DNA of 42,408 nucleotides from NCBI GenBank assembly GCA_025451725.1, contig JANWJX010000002.1, forward strand, positions 1 to 42,408. Reading direction: 5' to 3'. Position 1 is the first letter of the stretch. Each line of letters opens with the position of its first letter. This stretch comes from Allostellaceae bacterium (GTDB lineage: Bacteria > Pseudomonadota > Alphaproteobacteria > ATCC43930 > CGMCC-115725). The notes under the pieces are model-generated. The model made no database searches. It was not told where the DNA came from and saw only the letters and a program-made list of their open reading frames with translations. The position numbers and the translations under genes were made by a program. This document shows positions 37,379-42,408 of this stretch, one piece after another.

Positions 37379-38692
37379 CTATTTCTTGACTTCGCGGCCG
37401 CGCAGCCGCTCGAGCGCCGTCGCCAACTGATTGTCCTTGTCGGTGGCGATGAGGCGCGTCTCGATCGCAATGTCGTCGGTCGTGCTCTGCGACGGTTTTG
37501 CCAGGCCGCGCTTGGTATCGTTCTTGAGCGCGCCGGGCAGATTGATCTCGTGCACCACCTCGCCGCGGACGTCGCTCGCCTCTTTCGCCGGCAGCACGAC
37601 GACGTCGGGAATGATGCCGTCGCCCTGGATCGAGCGGCCTGACGGCGTGTAGTAGCGCGCGGTGGTGAGGCGAAGCGCGCCCTGCCCGTCAAGCGGAATG
37701 ATGGTCTGCACCGAGCCTTTGCCGAAGCTGCGCGTGCCGAGCAGGGTGGCACGGTGGCGATCCTGCAATGCGCCGGCGACGATCTCGGAGGCCGAGGCCG
37801 AGGCGCCGTTGATCAGCACCATCACCGGCACGCCCTTGAGCTTGTCGCCGTCGGGCGGCGCGCGATAGACCTCGTCGTCGTCGTGGTGGCGGCCCCTGGT
37901 GGTGACGACGACGCCGTCGCCGAGGAAATCGCCGGCGACGCGCACCGCCGTGTCGAGCAGGCCGCCGGGATCGTTGCGCAGATCGAGCACAAAGCCTCCG
38001 AGCGAACCGCCGGCCTGGCGCCGCAACTGTTCCAGCGCCGCGAGGAATTCGCTTTCAGTGTGCTCGCCGAAACTGACAATCCGCACATAGCCGATGCGGC
38101 CGGGCTCGAGCTTCGATTTCACCGACACGACGCGGATCACCGCGCGGGTCAGCGTCACGTCGAACGGCTTGGTGTTGGCGCGCTCGAGGGTGATGCGCAC
38201 CGCGCTGCCAGCGGGACCGCGCAGCTTTTCAACCGCGTCACGCAGCGTCATGCCGTCCGTCGGCTCGCCATTGATGCGCGCGATGAAGTCGCCGGCCTTC
38301 ACGCCGGCATTGGCGGCCGGCGTGTCGTCGATCGGCGAGATGACCCGCAGCCGGTTGTCTTCGCGGTTGATCTCGATGCCGATGCCGGCGAACTCGCCTT
38401 CGCTGTCGGAGATCAGTTCCTGATATTCGCTTTCGTCAAGATAGTCGGAGTGGGGATCGAGGCCCGACAACATGCCCTTGAGACCGTCGACAACGAGCTT
38501 TTTCTGCGTCACTGGCACGACATAGTCGCCCTGGACCTTGTCCATCACACGCTTCACCAGGCCAAGATCGGTGGCGCCGGGCTTGCTTCCGGCGGCCATC
38601 TCCTCGGTGCAACCGGCAAGCGCCAGAACCGAGACCGCAACGAGGACCGGCGCCAGCCGCGCCACAACACCCGGGAAACGGGGGAAAATCAT
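37379..38692 (-). CDS. ctpA: S41 C-terminal processing peptidase, lipoprotein form
   Basis: This 437-residue protein begins with a lipoprotein signal and lipobox (VLALAGC, Cys ~28). A PDZ domain follows at about 95-180, and then the S41 catalytic domain. GASASASEIVAGALQD carries the catalytic Ser, and TRSFGKGSVQT the Lys of the Ser-Lys dyad. Such proteases trim C-termini of envelope proteins in the periplasm. Most CtpA proteins are anchored by a signal anchor or secreted, so the clear lipobox is a mild variation. It is transcribed from the minus strand and ends 26 nt from the convergent kinase. Confidence 0.92.
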   Translation of the reverse strand: MIFPRFPGVVARLAPVLVAVSVLALAGCTEEMAAGSKPGATDLGLVKRVMDKVQGDYVVPVTQKKLVVDGLKGMLSGLDPHSDYLDESEYQELISDSEGEFAGIGIEINREDNRLRVISPIDDTPAANAGVKAGDFIARINGEPTDGMTLRDAVEKLRGPAGSAVRITLERANTKPFDVTLTRAVIRVVSVKSKLEPGRIGYVRIVSFGEHTESEFLAALEQLRRQAGGSLGGFVLDLRNDPGGLLDTAVRVAGDFLGDGVVVTTRGRHHDDDEVYRAPPDGDKLKGVPVMVLINGASASASEIVAGALQDRHRATLLGTRSFGKGSVQTIIPLDGQGALRLTTARYYTPSGRSIQGDGIIPDVVVLPAKEASDVRGEVVHEINLPGALKNDTKRGLAKPSQSTTDDIAIETRLIATDKDNQLATALERLRGREVKK

Positions 38693-38751
38693 CGAAACAC
38701 CGCGCTATTTGCCTACCGATAGCATGGAACCAAGCCGGTTCGCATCAATCA

Positions 38752-39903
38752 TCACGGCCGCCGCCGCACCAAGCTGGGATTGAGGTCGGCGACCCGAGTG
38801 ACCCCGCACAGCGCCATGGCGGTGTCGATCTCGCTTTTGACGATGCCGATGGCATGAGCGACGCCTTCTTCACCCGCGGTCGCCACCGCGTACGCGGCGG
38901 CGCGGCCGAGCTGCACGGCGGTCGCGCCCAGCGCCAGCGCCTTGACCACGTCGGTGCCGGTGCGAAAGCCGCTGTCGATCAGGATCGGCAGCTTGCCGCC
39001 GACCTCGGCGACGAATTCGGGCAGGATGTCGATGGTCGCGACCGCGCCGTCGAGCTGGCGCCCGCCGTGATTGGAAATCACCACCGCGTCGATCCCGGCG
39101 TCGAGCGCGACCCTGGCCTGGCGCGGATCGGCAAGGCCTTTGACCATGAGTGGCTTCTTCCATTCGTCGCGGAACCAGCGGATCAGGTCCCAGTCGAGGG
39201 ACGGCGACAGGCGCGTACGCATGTCCGGCACCGCGCCCGGCTCTGCCCATGGCACATGGAACATCAGCTTCGGCCGAGGAATGCCGTGCGGGCCGATGCG
39301 TCGCGTCCAGTCGGGATGCGTCACGACGTCGAACAGCTTGGCCGGCGTCCAGGCGAACGGCATCGAAAAGCCCCGCCTGATGTCGCGCAGGCGGCGGCTC
39401 GGCACGGCGGTGTCCACCGTGATTTGCAATGCCTCGAAGCCGGCCTCGCGCGCCATGCGCGCCCATGTCTTGGTTGCCTCGCGATTAGGCGGGACGTAGA
39501 GCTGGAACCATTTGGGTCCGTTGCCCGCCGCCATCGCCTCGTCGAACAGCACGCTGGCGTTGTTGGACAACACCCACGGGATGCCATGACGCGCGGCGCC
39601 GCGCGCCAGAGCAAGCTCGCCCTTGACCCAGAACGACGAGGCGAGACCCAGCGGCGCCACGATCAGCGGCAATGGGAATTCGCGGCCGAACAGCGAGATC
39701 GCCAGCGAGCGTTTGGCGACATCGACCGGCGCGGCCGACACCAGGCGAACGCGCTCGAACGCGGCGGCGTTTTCGCGCAGCGTGCTTTCGGTGCCGGAGC
39801 CGCCGTCGACATAGTCGAACACCATGCGCGGCAGCACGCGCAGCGCAGCGGCACGGAAGTCGGCGATCGAGTGGATGCGCTTCAATCGTCTCGAGGCGTT
39901 CAT
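38752..39903 (-). CDS. FMN-dependent alpha-hydroxy-acid oxidase/dehydrogenase
   Basis: This is a 383-residue TIM barrel of the LldD/glycolate oxidase family. FDYVDGGSGTESTLREN is the family N-terminus, and the catalytic His is in VISNHGGRQLDGA. ILIDSGFRTGTDVVKAL holds the FMN phosphate site. It oxidises a 2-hydroxy acid such as L-lactate or mandelate to the keto acid. The electron acceptor cannot be told. ATG 39903 is preferred because it begins the conserved region; GTG 39942 would add 13 residues. The gene starts 130 nt from the divergent ThiF-like gene. Confidence 0.9.
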   Translation of the reverse strand: MNASRRLKRIHSIADFRAAALRVLPRMVFDYVDGGSGTESTLRENAAAFERVRLVSAAPVDVAKRSLAISLFGREFPLPLIVAPLGLASSFWVKGELALARGAARHGIPWVLSNNASVLFDEAMAAGNGPKWFQLYVPPNREATKTWARMAREAGFEALQITVDTAVPSRRLRDIRRGFSMPFAWTPAKLFDVVTHPDWTRRIGPHGIPRPKLMFHVPWAEPGAVPDMRTRLSPSLDWDLIRWFRDEWKKPLMVKGLADPRQARVALDAGIDAVVISNHGGRQLDGAVATIDILPEFVAEVGGKLPILIDSGFRTGTDVVKALALGATAVQLGRAAAYAVATAGEEGVAHAIGIVKSEIDTAMALCGVTRVADLNPSLVRRRP

Positions 39904-40033
39904 GGTCCAGTGTTGTAAGCGAAAAAGAGGAAAATCCGACACAAACTATTGATCGTAAGACGAGTAAAATTTCTTGCGGACTAGCGCTCAACTCGGTAAG
40001 GACAAAGTGTTTTTAAGGTCGGGGGCGTGACGC

Positions 40034-40879
40034 ATGTCGGACGATCCGTTCGATCGCAATACTTTGTTCTGCCGGATGATCGGCCTCCTGACGCAGGAGC
40101 AGCTCGATTCGTTGGCACATAAGACGGTGGCGATCGGCGGCGCCGGCGGCGTCGGGTTCACCCACGCCGAGAGCATCGTCCGGCAAGGGATCGGCCGGGT
40201 CAAAATCTCCGATTTCGACACGTTCGGCGCCGAGAATATGGGCCGGCAGTTCGGCTGTTCCACGGAGACGGTGGGACGCGAAAAGGCCGAGGTGCTGGAA
40301 GAGCGTCTGATGACGGTCAACCCGGCGCTCAAGATCGAACGCTTCGGCGCGCTGTCGCGGGACAATATCGACCGGTTCCTCGACGGGGTCGACATTGCTT
40401 GCGACGCCATCGACTATTTTCACGTCGCGCCGCATCGCCTCTATCACGGCGAGGCGCGCAAACGCGGCATTCCGGTCATCTTCTCCGGGCCGCAGGAATA
40501 TGGCGTGACGTTGCATCTGTTCGATCCGAAGTCGATTTCGTTCGATGACTATTTCGACCTGCGCGACGGGCAGGACGAGACCGAGCAGTTGCGGAATTGG
40601 GGCATGGGGCTCGGCCCCAGCAAGCCCTACCGGCATTATCTGTCGGCGCCGAATTTGGTGTTCGAGCAACGGACCGGCTCCGTCACGAGCGGCGTCTGCC
40701 TTTTGAGTTCAGGGCTGGTGGCGACGACCGCGCTGCGGCGTCTGTTGAATCAGCCGATCTTTTTCAAGCCGGTGCCGTACATCTATCACATCGATCTGGT
40801 GGCCGGCCGGTTCGACGAGCTGCACGTTCCCGACGGAGTCCGCGGCATCAAGGCCAATCCCGAGAAATATCTGCGCTGA
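40034..40879 (+). CDS. Stand-alone E1/ThiF-like adenylyltransferase
   Basis: This is a 281-residue protein with the ubiquitin-E1/ThiF/MoeB fold. The ATP loop is AIGGAGGVG (residues ~33-41), the DFDTFGAENMGRQFG block holds the adenylate-binding Asp, Asn, Arg and Gln, and GREKAEVLEERL holds the Lys. CDAIDYFH is the second Asp region. No CxxC zinc pairs are seen, and no candidate thiolating Cys is obvious. It would adenylate a C-terminal carboxylate of a protein or peptide, but no ubiquitin-like or ThiS-like partner is in the window. GGGGG lies about 8 nt before ATG 40034. Confidence 0.85.
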   Translation: MSDDPFDRNTLFCRMIGLLTQEQLDSLAHKTVAIGGAGGVGFTHAESIVRQGIGRVKISDFDTFGAENMGRQFGCSTETVGREKAEVLEERLMTVNPALKIERFGALSRDNIDRFLDGVDIACDAIDYFHVAPHRLYHGEARKRGIPVIFSGPQEYGVTLHLFDPKSISFDDYFDLRDGQDETEQLRNWGMGLGPSKPYRHYLSAPNLVFEQRTGSVTSGVCLLSSGLVATTALRRLLNQPIFFKPVPYIYHIDLVAGRFDELHVPDGVRGIKANPEKYLR

Positions 40880-40887
40880 AGCGCGAC

Positions 40888-40914
40888 GGGGTTGCGTCGA
40901 AACCCCTGCGTTTT
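40888..40914 (+). terminator. Weak terminator-like hairpin after the ThiF-like gene
   Basis: GGGGTT (40888-40893) pairs with AACCCC (40901-40906) around a 7-nt loop. A short TTTT follows only after TGCG. Termination strength is doubtful. Confidence 0.35.
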
Positions 40915-40991
40915 CATGCATTTGCGCCAGCCGGCGCGCGGCGATCGATGGCATTTTATCATTAACTGCAAATTAGCCTTTTCCGGCAAAA

Positions 40992-41010
40992 CTCTAGACC
41001 GTTTCTAGAG
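40992..41010. promoter_or_regulatory. Inverted repeat before the PAS_5-like gene
   Basis: CTCTAGA (40992-40998) and TCTAGAG (41004-41010) are exact inverted copies with a 5-nt spacer, ending 18 nt before ATG 41029. The position suits an operator or a leader hairpin; CTTTT follows it. Confidence 0.4.
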
Positions 41011-41028
41011 CTTTTGCGGATCGGCTTT

Positions 41029-41568
41029 ATGACCATCGACGTCAACGACTTTTCACGCACCAAGCAGGGGGATCGCGTCATCCGCCGCCGGGTTTCCCTG
41101 TGGGAAGCCGAGGCCGTGAAGAGCAAGCCGCTGATGGAAGTCTACCGGTATTGGGAGTCGCTGCGCCCGACCGGCCTCATTCCGTCGCGCAACCAGTTCG
41201 ATGTCCTGAAGCTCAAGCCGGTGATGGGCACCACCACGCTGGTCGATGTCGGCGACAATCGCAATCCCGACGAATTCCACTACCGGCTCTACGGCACCCA
41301 GATCCCGCTCCCGATGCAGCTGTCGCACCGCAACATCAACGCGCTGCGGGAATCCGAACCCTATTTCGAGATGGTCAAGCAGGACTATCTGGCGGCGCGG
41401 GAAATTGGCGTGCCGCTTTATCACGAGATTGTCGCCTTGATCGACTACGTCACCCACAGCTACGCGCGGCTGATCCTGCCGTTCGCGTCCGACAACCGCA
41501 ATGTCGATCAGCTGATGGTGTGTTCAGTCCACCAGAATTTTCCCGACCTTATCCAGCTCCTCCACTGA
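41029..41568 (+). CDS. PAS_5-like domain protein
   Basis: This is a 179-residue soluble protein. The order MEVYRYWESLRP, LIPSRNQFDVLKLKP, TTLVDVGDN and FHYRLYGTQIPLPMQLSHRN matches the PAS_5 group. That group is frequent in Rhodospirillales-type bacteria and has no known ligand. No enzymatic domain is fused. ATG 41029 is chosen; a TTG at 41014 is possible. The last 45 nt overlap the convergent gene. It follows the E1-like gene by 149 nt with an inverted repeat between. Confidence 0.75.
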   Translation: MTIDVNDFSRTKQGDRVIRRRVSLWEAEAVKSKPLMEVYRYWESLRPTGLIPSRNQFDVLKLKPVMGTTTLVDVGDNRNPDEFHYRLYGTQIPLPMQLSHRNINALRESEPYFEMVKQDYLAAREIGVPLYHEIVALIDYVTHSYARLILPFASDNRNVDQLMVCSVHQNFPDLIQLLH

Positions 41569-42264
41569 GTTATATTCGGGGAGCAGGAGCCACTGGTTCA
41601 TCCGCGCGATAACCTCGCGCCGGGCCATGTGGCAAAAGCCGAGCGTGTAGATCTTACCGCCGGTCAGGAAATCGAAATCGACGCGGCCTTCGACCTCCGG
41701 CCAGCCATATTGCTTCACCGCAATTCCGGTCGCGGCGAGATTGTCGATGATGAACGCCGTGATGTGGTCGAACCAGAAATTCTTCAACAGCAGGCCGCGG
41801 CCGAGATGGTCGAGCAGGCCGCTCAGATTCTTTTTGCGGAAATGCGGCTCGATCCACAATCCGCCGGCGTGTCCGATGCGGCCGGACAGTTTGGCGGCGG
41901 CGGTGCAATCGACAATGTCGATGACCCCGTGCGCGTCGCCTGGCCGGTCGTGCCACAGACGGAGGCTTTTCAGTTCGTCGAAGAAATTGTCGGTGTCGAA
42001 GACACGCTGCGCCACCATGGCCACCGTGTCGCCGCCCGGTTCGACCGCCCGGAGCCAGAACGCGTTGTGCAACGAAATGTTGCTGTGTTCGGGGTCGTAC
42101 GTGGGGTTCTGGACGTTGCTCGGGGCAACTTGCCGGCGCAACTTGATGAAATCGCGGAAGTTGGACTCAACATAAACATCGAGGCTTAATGCCGCGATCT
42201 TCTCCGACAACATCTGGCAAAAACGCTGGACGGTCGCGAATTCTTCGTTTGTCAGGGGGGTCAT
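41524..42264 (-). CDS. Uncharacterised protein, possibly GNAT-like
   Basis: This is a 246-residue protein I do not recognise with confidence. The central section VDCTAAAKLSGRIGHAGGLW, IEPHFRKKNLSGLLDHLGRG and FWFDHITAFIIDNLAATGIA has the alternating strand-helix rhythm of an N-acetyltransferase. RKKNLSG could be a degenerate acetyl-CoA loop. No signal peptide or membrane segment is seen. ATG 42264 is preferred, with TAGGG 6 nt upstream; TTG 42279 is the longer option. Its final 15 codons lie on the opposite strand of the PAS_5-like gene's end. The 144 nt beyond its start, to the window edge, contain no gene I can support. Confidence 0.7.
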   Translation of the reverse strand: MTPLTNEEFATVQRFCQMLSEKIAALSLDVYVESNFRDFIKLRRQVAPSNVQNPTYDPEHSNISLHNAFWLRAVEPGGDTVAMVAQRVFDTDNFFDELKSLRLWHDRPGDAHGVIDIVDCTAAAKLSGRIGHAGGLWIEPHFRKKNLSGLLDHLGRGLLLKNFWFDHITAFIIDNLAATGIAVKQYGWPEVEGRVDFDFLTGGKIYTLGFCHMARREVIARMNQWLLLPEYNSVEELDKVGKILVD

Positions 42265-42408
42265 GGGACGCCCTACCAAATGTTAATTTTCAAGTCGTCC
42301 AAACTATAAAACCCAAGGTGGAAAAAGGGAAGAACGCACCCGCGTGTGTTAATAAATTGACACAGCGTGCCGCGCCGCCGGAGCGAAATTCCGTTGGCGC
42401 AAAATAAA

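Noticed and set aside
42189-42407. A 72-codon plus-strand open frame at the right edge
   Set aside because: It is half antisense to the unknown gene, has no ribosome-binding site and no family resemblance.

Overview
The window is GC-rich, densely packed DNA from an alphaproteobacterium, most likely a Rhodospirillales-type lineage. I infer this from the hisB-hisH-hisA-hisF-hisE-hinT order, the PleC/DivJ-like soluble histidine kinase, a lysine-rich mini-protein gene and a candidate alphaproteobacterial small RNA. No species can be named from sequence alone. I see no tRNA, rRNA, CRISPR array, phage gene or transposase.

Region 1 (1-10010) is a surface-polysaccharide locus. It holds a truncated methyltransferase, a 1158-residue methyltransferase/repeat/GT2/GT4 fusion, and two related tandem-GT2 proteins, one with a decayed first domain. 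It also holds the kinase and a fused nucleotidyltransferase-phosphatase for an activated D-glycero-D-manno-heptose. The sedoheptulose-7-phosphate isomerase GmhA is not in the window.

Region 2 (10007-24293) is a mosaic of short operons. It contains gentisate dioxygenase, an SDR with Phe at the catalytic Tyr position, and a candidate MmgR/alpha-r8 small RNA. Next come an NTE-like cNMP/patatin esterase, a 19-residue lysine-rich peptide and PstS. These are followed by an ABC-2 exporter coupled to a histidine phosphatase, a SYLF protein and a GT39 membrane glycosyltransferase. The region ends with a type-B carboxylesterase, WrbA plus pirin, a small lipoprotein and PanB.

Region 3 (24548-27716) is a three-gene phosphorelay: hybrid kinase, membrane kinase and single-domain response regulator. 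All three genes are joined by 4-nt start/stop overlaps.

Region 4 (27787-33413) is the histidine cluster hisB-hisH-hisA-(epimerase)-hisF-(FemAB/GNAT-like)-hisE-hinT, with two non-histidine genes inserted. The gap before hisE carries a near-perfect RNA three-way junction whose two hairpin loops are complementary.

Region 5 (33448-42408) begins with a 1273-residue kinase with six tandem PAS repeats, whose Shine-Dalgarno lies inside a leader hairpin. An S41 peptidase lipoprotein and an FMN alpha-hydroxy-acid oxidase follow on the minus strand. Last come a stand-alone E1/ThiF-like adenylyltransferase, a PAS_5-like protein and an unrecognised convergent gene overlapping it by 45 nt.

The most unusual signals are the candidate small RNA at 11855-11920, the three-way junction at 32566-32639, the SD-masking hairpin at 33481-33524, the exact 38-residue repeats at 1707-2162 and the unexplained E1-like/PAS/unknown trio at the right end.
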